A DNA stretch of 64,000 nt from Nipponacmea schrenckii (Eukaryota > Mollusca > Gastropoda > Lottiidae): contig CM060200.1 in NCBI GenBank assembly GCA_030562195.1, positions 20,685,023 to 20,749,022 on the forward strand, in the 5' to 3' direction. How positions within the stretch are numbered: the first letter of the stretch is position 1; each line of letters begins with the position of its first letter. The notes beneath the pieces were generated by a model. It was not told the origin of the DNA, did not search any database, and worked only from the letters and a program-made list of their open reading frames with translations. Below, piece by piece: positions 47,778-61,159 of this stretch. The position numbers were made by a program, and so were the translations under genes.

Positions 47778-49565
47778 TCAGCAGTTAAACTTGGGTTTGA
47801 ACTTGAAAAAACAAAATGGAACATTATCACGAGTATTGTCAAAGCAGCATTGTCTTTTCAAGCATTCGTTTTGACCGACACCACCATAGCCACAATTCTT
47901 TCTTTGACTTACAGGACCATTACACACCACTGAAAGTAAAACATTATAATGAAGTTTCTTCTAATAAAACCCAGTAATTAATAGTGATCACCCGTCGAGA
48001 TTATACCAATAGTTATAGCAAACTCGAGGCCCCGCTCATCAAAATGACCTTGTTATACAGAGAAAACATCAAATGTTTTTTTGCCGCTATTGTTACAAGT
48101 TTAATATATAAGTAAACTTGATTAAACCTTCAGAAAATAAAGAAAGAAACGATGATATTTTAAAAGAATAACATATTGGGTTTACAGTTAACGATACTTA
48201 CTACCAGTTGACATCGATCTTTCCCGAATTATGAGTACCTATTTACATTTGGGTCGAAGACAGCTAAATACAACAGGCACCAAGTTTTTGTCATCAGATT
48301 GGTCAATCAAAAAAACTAAATTCGACATTTAGTTTCGTCAATAAATCCTATTGCAATATTTTCGACATACTTTTCTCAAAATAAAATGTATTTATTTATT
48401 ACACTCACTGTTCTCGATGCCGCATGCGCCTCGTACTGGCGCCATTGATGCTTGATTCGTATGGGGGGGGGGGGGCTCCCAAAGAACAATTTTGAAAATT
48501 TTCAATTTTCACGGGGGCTGATTTTGGGAAGATTGGAAGAGTATTTCTACTGCCTCGTAGCATTGCATTAGATACATCCAATAACAACAAAAAATTTACA
48601 ACAGATATATTTCGCTGTAGAAATATTACTTTTTTGACGTAAAATTTTTGATCCTGAAATTGTGTACTACCTATAGTGATAATTTACTTTCGATTTTTTT
48701 TTTCTTTATAGACCCAATTTTAAAATAAGGTTCGATTTGCTCATTCTGGAGACCCTGAAGAAAACTTTGAAAATTAAGATTGATTTGCGAGCATCTGAGG
48801 TTTTTCTGGCCAGCAATCCATGCTTTGGTTGGCTGGACTTGTCTAAAATCGAGATTTATAAGATTAACAGATAGCTCTGCTTCGGTGGATTTGGAGTAGT
48901 TGTAAAAGAGTATCGAAATAGGAAATGGTGTTTTATATACTAAAATCACGTCGATTAGAGTACAAAGTTAGTCGAAAATACATTTTGATTTTGATTTTAT
49001 TCTAGGAAAAGTATGTGGAAATTAAATGAATATATTTATTTCTAGAAAAGTATGTGGACATCAAATGAATATATTTATTTCTAGAAAAGTATGTGGAAAT
49101 TAAAAAAATAAAATCAATTGGTTTAATTTCTACAAAGTAAGTAAATCTTAAGTTTCTTCAGTTGGCCCAAGGACGCTCCGGTACCAAAATATCGATGGAA
49201 ATTTAATTTATAAAAATCACCTAGAATAAGGGTGTATTGGATGAAGAAAAGCTGTATTACTTACGACCTGAAGAAATGAAAGTTTCAGTACCAGAATGTG
49301 CTCCGACATTATCATTTAGTATTAACTGTTTATCATATAAATAACAACGTTGACTATTGTTGTTGTAAGCGAAGGAGAAACAATCAAAACTTGATTCCGA
49401 TATACATGCCTTTGAACAGAGAAGTTTACATGTAGTATTTAAGGAAGCTTTAGAGCCAATTTCTAGTTTATCGCGCATAAGAAATTCAAATACTGTTCGA
49501 GATATTATCAATGACGGCATCATGATAATTCCGAGGATAAAATTAAGTATAATCCAAGACTTCAT
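47778..49565 (-). CDS. Secreted PAN-domain plus trefoil-domain protein
   Basis: Two exons, 49565-49265 and 47929-47778, joined in phase 1 (GGTC|GTAAGT to TTTCAG|TG), giving 150 aa and a TGA stop at 47780. Exon 1 starts MKSWIILNFILGIIMMPSLI, a signal peptide, then a PAN-like module with paired Cys (TCKLLCSKACISESSFDCFS, SFAYNNNSQRCYLYD). Exon 2 is a P-type trefoil: VCNGPVSQRKNCGYGGVG, NECLKRQCCFDN and VPFCFFKFK give the six-Cys C...R..CG..G....C....CCFD.......CF signature. Trefoil modules are typical of mucus-associated secreted proteins. The trefoil exon is short and easily missed. Further exons in the 1.3-kb intron cannot be excluded, but direct joining is in frame. Confidence 0.7.
48463..48475. 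repeat. G13 homopolymer
   Basis: Thirteen consecutive G in otherwise AT-rich intron sequence of the PAN-trefoil gene. Confidence 0.9.
49013..49110. repeat. 39-bp tandem repeat, 2.5 copies
   Basis: Unit GAAAAGTATGTGGAAATTAA then ATGAATATATTTATTTCTA, with one copy carrying GGACATCAAAT. Confidence 0.85.
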
Positions 49566-52265
49566 AGCTCTCCTGTAAAGATATCGTTTTTGACTTCAAT
49601 AAGATCACTGAACTAGCGAGAGGAGTGTATTTTTCCGGAATAAGGTATATTAAAAAATACCTTGGAAATCAGTTCACATCACCGTACCCCTCATAAATAA
49701 TTCTTATACTTTAATGATGTATTTTAAATAATGATCGCACTTTAGTTGCTCTCTTCAATAATTTATAGGAATAACTAGGAATTTGGATGTTTTTTTCTCG
49801 TATCTCTTAATCCAATAATCATAGCATTATTCTTGTTCTGTTTCGTTGTTCTTTATTACAACAATCATGCAAATTTTGGTTTTCTCTCTTAAAAAATAAT
49901 CTCACTTTCTGTATCTCTTTAACAAATAATCACAGCATTCTTCTCATTCTGTTTTGATGTTATTTATTAAAACAATCATATCAAATTGATAGATAAACCA
50001 CTGCGCACTTAATTTAAAAAAAAAATAATTACATGTATTGCACTATTGAGTTCTACCGAGACCGTTCACATCGACAGTAAATCTTCTCAATCGTGGAATA
50101 GATTCATTAAAACTTCATAATCTTATTAACATGACTGACTTATCATTGTGACATGTTATAACGGAGCTTTAGATTTCTTTGCGCTAGTAAGTTTTCCTAA
50201 CAAAGACGTAAGTTGTTGGTGTTCTCCCTGAGCTCGGCTGAGTATTTTGACGTAGATTTTGAAATATTTTATCTTTTACAAAAAAAAAAACAAAACAAAA
50301 AACAACCTGTTAATATTAGTTTAGGGATTCTTTTCGAGCAATTATGTTTATTTTAGCTGATTTAAGAATGTTTTTCATCTATTTGACCAGAACTATAGTA
50401 TTCAAAACATTTATTTATGGTGAAAACATGTTAGTTTCCTATTATCATGGATCTTAAATAGGTATCTTTGGAAATAGATCGATTTACTATTTCACTCTTT
50501 TGTTGTTAATTTGAAATTCCAGTACTTTTGTACTATACTATACTATGCTATAATACACAAATCATAATCATACATGTAATAATAAAAAAGATATGAATGT
50601 CTTTCTCATCTGCACTTAATCGGCTTATAAACGGACGGAAAACGCCATGCAGTGTGAAATGAGGGAAATTTTTACGGTACACTTTTTTTAGTTTATGAAA
50701 TTTTTAACAATCTAAAAAGCAGTTTATGAATTTTTACCCTTGACTAAGCAAAATAAACCCAATTTGATTTTTAGAAACGACAAAGGCTGCGATTTTTATC
50801 CGGTCTTATACTTTTATCAAAACCTTATTTGGCACCTATTAAGAAACCAATAGTTAGCTACCCACAATGTATTTCCTCTGTTTGGGCAAAAAATCAATTC
50901 GGAGGTACCGAGGGGATCGGAAATTCAATTAATTAAAACTTGTTTATTGCATTTTGGCGAAAAACTAGAGGTATAAAATGGCGAAATTAGTGAAATATAT
51001 TCAAACAATTTTCAAAGTTTGAGAGACTGATTAATACCGTATAGAATCTGTGGTATAGGAGAAACGGTACTTTTATCGTTTTGATCAGGGAAAAATTCAA
51101 TTTCTAAACGGACGGACAGAGGGAGGTCGGATATAGGATTTAAACTTGTTATCTGCAATTTGGCCCAAAAACATTTCAAAATCCATCGACCTATCTCAAC
51201 TAATTGTTTTTTGTCTCGGTTTTATTTGTCTTTTTGTTTTGGAATCAGTGCTTCCCTGCGAGTCTCCCAATGTGCATAGTAACACTTTATTGCGAAAAAT
51301 GACAACAATTCCTGATTTTACAGAAATGGTTAGAAATTTCACAGTATGAGAGGCATGTCATATCTGATTGTGGAGGTGGATAGCTGAATATTCAGCCCAT
51401 AATGTTTGTAAATGTCAATTTCCCATCCCAACTGCTTTAGCCCTGACAAGTTTTCAAAAAATAGTGAACAATGAAGAAGTACCACCTGTGGGTCAATTTT
51501 GTTTTGTTTTGAAAACGGTTTTAACTTTTTTTGCTTCCCTTTAAGTCTCCAAATGTGCATAGAAGTGGCACAAAATTCCGATTCAAAATTGCTCGGTTGC
51601 TGAGCACCATACTGTCGAAGAATTTTTCAGTAAAGATACAGAATTAATGTAACTCAAAGAACAACTGGTGAACCGAACGTCCCAAAGCGGTAATCTGTGA
51701 GCAGATTGCAGAAGAAAGAACAAGGATACAAATCCAAGCATGTCTGTTCCTGGTGAGCAAATGACAGAACCATAATGTTAAAATTCTACTGGAGGCATTC
51801 TGGTTAATCTACACGCGAACAAACCCAATAAGGTGCTACAAATCTTAAACTTTCTTTGGCTTGATCCAGTTGATGTCAATACCTTCTTTTTTGAAAAAAT
51901 AATGTCAGTTAGTTCTTGCTCTGATAAGATCAAAGGGTTATGAAGCATCTGTGTATGAATAAATATAATATGTACGATAAACTTTATTAGAACATGGAAT
52001 TATTTAATTAGTTAAATACTACATTATAGAACATGATATGTATAACATTGTCGTCAGATCATGAACAACGAACGGTGTAATCCACAGAAATCATCCAAAT
52101 TTCCATTTCAAAGTATACTGACAATTCAACTCTTTTATTTTACTCTGTTAGATATAAAAAGTGGACTCCATAAGAGTTTTACCTATATATTAAACCCTCA
52201 TTTAAGACATCTGAAGCCAAGGGCGTAAACAAACTGTATTTGCAGACCCTTTACTCTACCAAAAA
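49566..52265. other. Intergenic DNA, no gene recognised
   Basis: Low-complexity patches (A10 at 50281, AAAACAAAAAACAA near 50290). AAACGGACGGA occurs at about 50632 and 51108, a phrase also at the end of the repeat at 12180. Short frames at 51146-51349 and 51339-51560 overlap on opposite strands and have no family resemblance. CCAAATGTGCATAG-type phrases recur at 51268 and 51549. Confidence 0.35.
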
Positions 52266-52269
52266 ATTC

Positions 52270-53340
52270 TTTGAGTTCTAATGAGATGTATTATTAAACT
52301 TAAAACAAGTTTGAAATGTAATTATTTTTTCACGCTAATTTGCACACGTGGAATGACATTACTTAAGAAAAAGAATACACCGTACTCAAAGGGTGTCTAT
52401 AAAATGCCCGAGCGAGAGGCTAAAAGTAAGAGGTGACTCTCTCTCAAAGAAAACTTTTAAGGAAGTTTTATTTCAATCAACACAAAGTCTTTGTAAGACA
52501 TAACTATTGTTTTAAATTCACTTTGGCAAAAATAACAAATTTATATTTTAAATGAAAGTGTGAGACAGTAGAAAGGTTCCATGAATGCTTAAACAACACT
52601 TTTTTGTACAAGTTTGTCAGGTAATCACTTAGTGCACAAGAACATTGTTTTAAGATCCAAACTGGAATCATGTCATCTCGTAAAAAAAATGTCTTGATCG
52701 GAGACGCTTCAATCAGACCGTTTTGTCTTCTAAATTCTTTGACTGAAAGAAAATTTGAAAGAGATAGAGTTCTAATAAGATGTATTATTAATCTTAAAAC
52801 AAGTTTGAAATGCAATTATTATGTAACGCTTATTTGCACATGTGGAATTACATTACTTTTTAACAACATACATCGTACTCAGAGGATGTAATTATAAATT
52901 GCCCGAGGGAGAGGGAGGTGCCTTTCCCCTGAAGAGGGGGCTACCTGAGGTTTAGGGCTGCCAGAGGCTCCATAAGCAAACGGATTTCAGATGACCTCAA
53001 TATTAATTTTGAGGGCTTAATTTCCACTTCCAATAAGATTATTCACAGCCCCAAATACCAACCTGAAACACGCACCTGGTTGTACTCTTGGCTATGTGAA
53101 ATATACGCTCGTTCTTGCAGAGAGTTTCATATTCAATGAAAACATTAAAGGGATTTATAATTCAATCAACGTTAACTCATTCTAACACATAAATACTTCC
53201 ATTGAATTCACTTTTGGGAAAATGTACAATTTCATTTTTTTCAATTAAAGTGCGATACAACAGAACAGTTTCCATGAATGCTTGAACAACGCTTTTATTT
53301 GTTGAAGTTTGTCAGGTCATCAAAAGGAGCACGAGAAGAA
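52270..53340. repeat. Diverged direct repeats (two interleaved blocks)
   Basis: Block 1, TAAAACAAGTTTGAAATG with AATTACATTACTT, occurs at about 52271-52400 and 52769-52890. Block 2, TTCCATGAATGCTTAAACAA with AAGTTTGTCAGGT, occurs at about 52470-52630 and 53150-53325. The order 1-2-1-2 implies one duplicated unit of about 500-700 bp. Confidence 0.7.
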
Positions 53341-54517
53341 TGTTTTAAGGTCTATGGTGGAGGCATGTCTGATTCAATGATCTCACCAGTGTTTAATATT
53401 TGCCACGGCGGTCACTCGATAGACGACTATTCAACTTGTTATTGTATCGTTTGCAAGGGATGTATTGTGGAAGCAAAAGGGAAAAGACAGACTGTTCTTG
53501 ATCCAGGTCACTTGGAAATTTCACATGGTGGTTGAAACTTGCACAATTATGTTTGGACTATTAGAAACATAATTCCGTGAGTTGATGTGAATATTAGCCC
53601 AACTGATCGCCGAAAGGTATCACGGAATACTATGTAAAGAAAAAATTCGAGTATTAACATTTTATGATAAACAGGCAAAATATCTCGATTTATACACAAA
53701 TTTACATAACAAAACCTTAATAAATTAGCACATTATTACAACTATATACAATAATAATAATACAAACTGTACAGTCATAATTCTAATGACACTCAATAGC
53801 CAATGAGCGAGTATATTGGTTCGTACCATACCGTAAAATACGACAGATACAAGTTGTTTTCAATATTTGTGTTCAAATATGATATCGATAACAATTGATA
53901 CACCATTTCTGTATGAATAATGAATAAGACATTTCAATACATCATTTTAACGGTTTGACGTGGATGGTGATCGTCCCAATAAGACCATAGGTAAGCGAGT
54001 ACATTTTCCAAAAAAAAAAAAAAAAAGAGAGATATACATTCTTATTAATATCACTACGAGTCGATCAAAAAAGTTATTTATGACTTATATTACTCACTTA
54101 TACAAAGAAAAAGGATATCGGATCCGTGAAATATCTAACTAAATAAATGTCGAGCTGTGATTAAATCTTTTCTAACTACTGCAGCAATATACAAAGCAAT
54201 CGGGAAATGATTTTATATTGATTAAATCTCGATTCTAGTCTATTACTAGTTCATGTATATTAGAAAGGGAAATCAATTAATATAAATATCGGGTTCAACA
54301 AGAAAAAAATTAATGTTATTGAATAACAATAAGTAACAAAAGAGTTGACGTGTTTGTTGCACTAATGACAATGCACAGTGAATATTTTAAGGAATAACAT
54401 TGATAATTCATATAATTAATACACTGTAGTAGTAGTACATGTATATCATAAACTTCTTATTTACTTTATAACCTCAATTTTGCTTGCGTTGACAGGCAAG
54501 GTTTTGAAATGAAATAA
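53341..54517. other. Intergenic DNA, nothing firm
   Basis: The frame 53278-53535 (Cys-rich C-terminus, HSIDDYSTCYCIVCKGC) begins inside a repeat block and has no recognised family, so it is not called. The rest is AT-rich. Confidence 0.3.
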
Positions 54518-54575
54518 ATGGAGTTTTACGTCCTACTCTTCTGCACCTTCTGGTCTAATGAAGACAGAGGCAATG
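54518..54575 (-). mobile_element. 3' fragment of the tRNA-derived SINE family
   Basis: AAATGGAGTTTTACGTCCTA then CTCTTCTGCACC matches the end of the SINE at 27140-27190. Confidence 0.5.
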
Positions 54576-54680
54576 TTTTGAACACCATTCATAAATCAAT
54601 GTGTGTTTGTGATTTTTTATCTGAAATGTGGTCACATCTTTTGGTGATATAGTAGTATTCATATCATCAGAAGCGGTAAC

Positions 54681-57600
54681 TTAATCCATAGCAATAATGA
54701 AAACAACTGCAGCAGAAAAAGCAGTTATTAATAACACATGCAATTTCAGTATAACCTTTCTTATAAAACTCCCCTGAAAAAAAAAAAAAAAGGTCATTAC
54801 AATGATCCATATACAACAATAATCAATCTCGATATGACGATTGTTTCCAATCGATAGTCAAAGAATGCCCATTTCAAATTAATTTGGGAAATCGTTTTGG
54901 TTGCCTTGTAGATTCTTTTATCTTCTACTATCCACATAAGCATATCTAAAGTGAAATGGGTTGCGGTTATTGTAGATTTTTGGTTAGGGATATTAGTTTA
55001 GTATTACACAGTCGTCGCAGACTACTACTATGTGTATATATATATAGATATATAGATATGGTGAAGTTAATATTTACCGGTGGTTCTGTATCATCTTCAC
55101 CAGATTCTCTAGAACTAGAATAAAATGTGCTTCTTCTTTCATATATCATGTAGGTCTGCTGTTTTCTCTCTGAAAGTATAATTCAATTATTTTAAGATTA
55201 ACTAATTCATCTAAATAAAACAAACTAGAAACAAATGATTTGAAAAAAAAAAATGAAATTTAGCCGTTGATCAAGAACTCATAAATACTTCATTGGACTA
55301 GAAAGTTAATATCGTTTTGTCGAAATTTGCCAGTCGCTTCTCAAGGCAAAATATTCGACTTCAATGAAATTTATAGAACGAATAAAAGTACAACATTTTT
55401 CTACTTATTCATAAAACAATGCATGCTAAATACTAAGTTCATATATTATATCTCGTATTGGTTATTTCCCTTTCTCATAGGTTTGGATGATTCGAAAATA
55501 TTCTGTAAGACCTGTTAAAGTCAAATAGACGTTTAAATGGTTAGTGGGCGCTTGTGTCGTTTGAACAAAAAATCGCATACATACCTTTAACTCTGCTATT
55601 ACATTGAACTATTTCTAATATTACAACTATAAGAAACTGGTAGGCGGCATAACAGAATATAATATACTGGATATAACTGTGGACATGTGCTTTTTGTAGT
55701 TCTACCCCTAGCACAATATTAACAACTGAAATATGATGCAATACAAATTCAAATAATATTAACCGTTATTTCTTTTGAGTTTAGGCTAAAATAGGGAGGC
55801 CGATGAATAGCTAACATTGATGCAGAATAATAAGTAGATTACAATATTTGTCAGTAAAATGGAACCAAAGTCAACAACTTTCGAAATACCATGATCACAA
55901 ACACATCTCGAGATGATGACGAATAGTGTGTTTTCAGTCTAGATTACTGAAATATCTGGATTAAGAATCATATCACACCAGATTAATAATATCAAACTTA
56001 CTAGCTATAATGTGATCCATGATACCAGTACACCAGTGAACCCAATTGAAAGCTGTTCTGTGTTTGGAGTCATAACCTGGTCTAAACATCCCCATCAGTA
56101 TCTGAAAATGATATTCAATACATATAAATCATGATTTAAAACAGATATATGGCGAATTCTCTACGAATGCGAACATCGCATTTGTCCAGAACTTGAACCA
56201 TTAATCAGCTAAACAACTATCAAAAATATAATCTCCTTAATAGTAAAATGCATCAAACTTACATTAACAACCGTAAGAAAAGTAACTATTATACCAACTA
56301 CTGGATGTAACTTCTTCATGCTCTCTAGGCTGATCTAAATAAAGCGATAGTAATGATTAGTCTATAAAAGAAATGTACAATTGATCACGAAAAGTCAAAG
56401 GCAAAGCAATTCATTAGCGTAACTGTAAGATTCCTGGATAATGCGGACCAAAGATATTTTCATTCCAATATTCCCCGAGAACACCTTCGCACTATCCCGC
56501 ACACATCATTGCTATATTAATGATAATTACGAAAAGAGGTCATATAAAAAAAAGGAGAGAAAGGAAGAGTCTGTTCGTATATCAATCAGTATGACATTCC
56601 AATTTTGCCTTTTCCTTGACTTAAATATAGCAAAAAATAGGATTATGAGGAACTCTTACCTCACTTAGTCCTTGCACTTCCAGGAATATAATAATAAAAG
56701 CAGCTAAAACCAAAATACCAACTAAACACATCAGGAATCGATGAACCTGAAATAGAAATTATTTTATTGTTAGTTTTACCACAATTAATTTTGGACTATT
56801 TCAACCATCTAATCCAGATACTGTATATGAATTTTGCAAGTAACACAATATTCCCAAAATGGTAAAGAAATAGCCAAAATTATTCTTTGGAAGCCAGTGT
56901 TCAATAATAATCGGTAAAATGCCATCTACAAACAACAATAATCAGAAATTTTAAACTTTTGAACACGATAAAAACACATCATTGGACAGAAGATCCTTAC
57001 CGTATACCAAACTTTTCTGCCACAGAGCATAGTTGTTGGCCATAATGGTTTATAAAACCTCGAGATAACGATACCAATACTGGCGCAAAACATCCAAGCA
57101 AACGCCATAAAACAACCTGGAATATTACAAAAATAAATGTATGTAACAGATTTTCCAGCAAATGCATAAAAATGTCATGTGCTTATATAGTTATTTTTTT
57201 TCATCATTGCAATTAATGTTGTAGTCTCTGGTGAACAGGCTCAAACTTTCGGCTTATATTGCCTCCATGGTTGAAACCTTTCTAAACATCATTTCATGTT
57301 CCAGCATTCAATGTTGAGAATATGCTAGATATTTACAAAGGGTGTAGGCTGTTAAAACTATGATCTATGGCCATCATCTTCAAGTTGTTATTCTTCTCTC
57401 TTACAATCTATTGCCATTATTTCAGATTGTAAGTCATTGTAATGCCCATGCCATGCCATAAATCTTGTACCGGTCCTTCATTTCCACTTTAAAACTATTC
57501 ATGACATTCAGTTTGTATCCTTCTTTATCATTGCAAATACTATGGTGAGATGGCCGGTGAACAGGACATGACATGATTAGTTGATCAACATGGCAACTCA

Positions 57601-60600
57601 TATAGAAGAAAATATCGCAGACATAAATGAGAATTATTATACTCACCATGTATTTTAATAAACACCTTGTCTAATTTGTAAATTTCTACATTTTCGTGTT
57701 TCTGGAAATCTATGATTTGAGCCGTGGCGTATGGATCTGTCAGATGTTTACCAATGGTACCTAGAATGTGTAAGTAGTTAAAACCATTGCAAAAGACTTA
57801 ATGATTAGATTAAAGGTGGTTTCCTCCAGTTTGAAATGCAAAAACCTTATACATGTAGTTAGCACATACTGTTTTATATAGCTATTAATAACCTATATTA
57901 TATGAGCTCATTTCCATCTGTATCGAGAGGTGCTGGTTGGCTAGTAAACAACTTCTACCACCAAACTCTTCAGGCGATACACACTTATGCAATGAAAAAC
58001 CTCATACCTGTTAAAGGATCAGCTATTGGTCCTTGACCAAATATGACAAAGTAGTCCTTATCCAAATTGAAAATTCTATTCACATCGATTGATTTTTTAG
58101 ATCGTGAAAAGTGGCATGAGAAAATACCATTATGAAAAATCGCTGATCTAAGCTCCAAAACCTCGGGATTCTGAAAAAATAAATACAAAAATCAGTTTTT
58201 GCAAACTCCATGGTTGAATCAATGGCTAAAATTATCGTTGATGTGTCAAACATAATGTCAAAACTTTTCAACCGAATTCTCTTATTTTGTTCAATAAAAT
58301 AAGCATTTTTAACGTCTTTGTTAATCTCATAGAAAAGAAACAAAGCATGTATCTTACATCTTCCAATCGTTGGTTAACAAATCGTTCGTTATACGATAGA
58401 TGTGCTGTAAATCTTCCATTTATATGAAGACATTCTACGATACTGTCATGCCCCTAAAAAATAAATGTATCAGATTTTTTTAAGCTGAGATCTTCTTCCA
58501 AAAAGGCAACGTCTGAGATCACCCCTTTCCTAGATGGCACCAGAATCTGATTGATTCCATCATTCTAAGAGCTAAAGGTGTCATATGTGATGACATACTG
58601 GGACTATAAAGTGGTATTATAATGTGGATACCCCGTATAAAGCCTCCCAAGGAATACTAGACTTTTTGGACTGTATCACAGCAACACCAATGACTTCTAA
58701 CAACTTACCATTTTGGTATCTCTAGAAAAGGCAACTGCCACATATTGATCTTCAATACCTTCTAAAGCTGTGGCAAATACTTCAAAATTGACTTTATCAC
58801 CGTACTCTTTCCAAGTGACCAGAAACTCGCAATTTTTGGTGTCGCATTTACTGAAACATCCATGTGTGGCTCCACATTCTTCTTTCATTAATATATGTTT
58901 TATCTGAAATAAGAATTAATTTCGAGTGTCATTCAAAACGATGGAGTATAAGCTTACTTTGGCTATTGCATATATCTTAGGCAACAATGTTATACTTTAA
59001 AGGAGATAATAATTCTTCAGCTTCAGAATACTTACAGGTGTTTGAGGTGCATCATTTGCGAATCCAGAATTAATATTCGTATTCGGTCCATTCGGTGTAT
59101 TAAGAACATTAGGAACTGTGGGAATATTTTTACCATCCGGGTGGTTGATCCATCCATGGTCCGGATCGTGGAATGGAATGAAAGCTGTTGTTTCCCATAT
59201 AGGTGCTTGCGTTCCTGGTTCAGTAGTGATAGTTGTTTTCGGCGCTGTAGTTGTTAGGGATGGGGCTACTGTTGGGATTAGTGTGCGTCGGGTTGAAGGA
59301 GCTAACGTTGTTGTTGTGATCGTAGTTGGTGGCTTGGTTGTAGGTACAGGTGTTGTGGTTTTTGTTGTTGTTGGTAGAGCGGTTGTAGTGGTAGTCGTTG
59401 TTGTTGTTGTTGATGTTGTGGTTGTTGTTTTTGTATCTACTGCTGTCCCAGCTCGATCTGATTCACAAGGTGTTATGTAAGGCGTAAGTAAGCTTGACGG
59501 GGTTACACTTAAAGGCATGGAATTCGGGTCATAGATTATGGCGGAGTTGACGCTCGCCCAATACGTGCTGTAATTTTCGACAAACGTTCCTCTGAAAACA
59601 AAATAAAGGATAATTGTTGTGTATGATTTGAATTTAATTCTGTCCTTTAGCAAATTGATGGGTCTTCGTTATTATAGAGTCATCTGTGGTTAAGGAGAGG
59701 CACTTTAGTTTTGTTTTTTAGTGCTTGATCAAGTTTTCTGGAATTTGTTATGTACATATCAAGCAACATCATTTACTCATATATGTTAGGATCTAGGCTT
59801 GTTTGCCAAATGCCTTTTCTGGAGAAATTGTGACTACTTTATATAAATTGCACTTACTTGATGATCACATGACCAGAACTCATACTGGGTGCCATCCACT
59901 CAAATATTAAGGAACCTGTTGGAGTATTGCCAGTATGTGTTAAACCTTTCTGAAACAGAAATATGGAAATCTGATACGCATTAGAATCACATCCATTCCA
60001 AATGAATTGAGTTGAAACTATTCAAATTTAAATATATTATAATGTTTAATATAATTCTGATATGACGTCAATAAAAGGCTATCCTTAATTTGTGGGAGAT
60101 TTTGTAATAAGCCTTTTGGACATTGAATCGTAAGTTTATAACGTTGGTTTTGGCGATTGTAATCTGATTCAAAGTACGACACCTTTAGTCTAGCCTCTCA
60201 CGTCCAGACCATTCTTGTTTACGACGCCAATATATCTTTAGTCAAAGCTATGCTAAAACAACAAGGGATTGGATGATGGAGGCTACTTTTGGTCACAAGT
60301 GCGCTAATTATGTCCACTTACATTCATACACCGCCATTGTGTACCGGCAACTTGACTGAACACTCCTAATAATTCGGTTGTATTCATCCTTGGATCTGCT
60401 CTTCTAGCTTCTATTAGAAAACCTTTAAACGTTCTTCCACACAAGCCACGAATCATAACTGAAAATGTAATTATCTGTATTAGGAGAATTAACAGGTTTG
60501 GGGACAATGAAAAATATCATTGTCACAGGGTGCGAAGATCCAGAAACCTCATATGAATCAGATCTGAAAGGCCGGATATAAGTCGGACTAGACTGTTCGG

Positions 60601-61158
60601 AGGGGTAAAAGACAGTATTATATCCAGAGGGGTATTGGGGTATGGTCTTAATGTAGTAAAATGAGTAGTTTGTGTAATTTGTTTTTCGGAGGCAAGCCAT
60701 TTTTGTGGGGTGGGGTGAGGACTACTTGTCTTCGATGTTTTTCTTTTGCCTTCCGCGGATACAATAACACCTATAACATCAAATAAATGTCATTAGCTTT
60801 GTTATCACCGTGTATTTTAGGGTATCTGTTATCTATTATCACTTATTCACGAAGTAGCATCATACGATCTAGAAAGATGAGCATGATACACCACTATGTT
60901 ATGAGCGGTTCATGATTTCAGTTGTAAGCCTATATTGGTTTTGGGGTATACATTGTACTTACCACGTATAATTTCATTAGGCCGATACCGGGTTTGGTTG
61001 ACTAATATGACATAAGGTGACCTGGTTTGTTGTGGAGGTACATTATGTCCGGGCATAAGGTTGAAACAAGAATTATCTGAGGCACCATTTGGATATGAAA
61101 TGGTACATGGGATTAGGACTATAATTGTTGCTATCAATAATTGACTGTACTGCACCAT
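54681..61158 (-). CDS. FRRS1: Ferric-chelate reductase 1-like protein B (reeler + Thr-rich linker + DOMON + cytochrome b561)
   Basis: Fifteen exons, minus strand: 61158-60963, 60458-60322, 59949-59858, 59591-59036, 58903-58709, 58453-58358, 58170-58008, 57760-57647, 57116-57001, 56746-56660, 56334-56263, 56101-56002, 55725-55585, 55169-55078 and 54773-54681. The total is 2250 nt, 749 aa, all phases consistent. The signal peptide is in exon 1. The reeler runs through exons 1-4 (LMPGHNVPPQQ, FKGFLIEARRAD). Exon 4 adds a ~100-residue Thr/Pro mucin-like linker. DOMON has CGATHGCFSKCD and YVAVAFSRDTKM. The b561 core has four conserved His: IKIHGCFMAFAW, TVHRF, KLHPVVGI and NWVHWCTG. A final exon adds a TM helix. 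An acceptor (TTTCAG) two bases before the ATG implies a spliced 5' UTR. Transmembrane electron transfer is inferred from the family. Confidence 0.9.
59220..59450. repeat. Thr-codon-rich (ACN)n coding repeat in FRRS1-B exon 4
   Basis: The plus strand shows TTGTTGTTGTTGTTG-type sequence encoding runs of Thr on the minus strand. The opposite-strand frames here (for example Val-rich 59118-59480) are shadows. Length variation between individuals is likely for such a repeat. Confidence 0.8.
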
Positions 61159-61159
61159 G

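Noticed and set aside
53278..53535. 85-codon frame with a Cys cluster
   Set aside because: It starts inside a duplicated non-coding block whose other copy is not open, and no family is recognisable.
59042..59480. Plus-strand Val-rich and Cys-rich frames opposite FRRS1-B exon 4
   Set aside because: They are shadows of the Thr-coding repeat on the minus strand.
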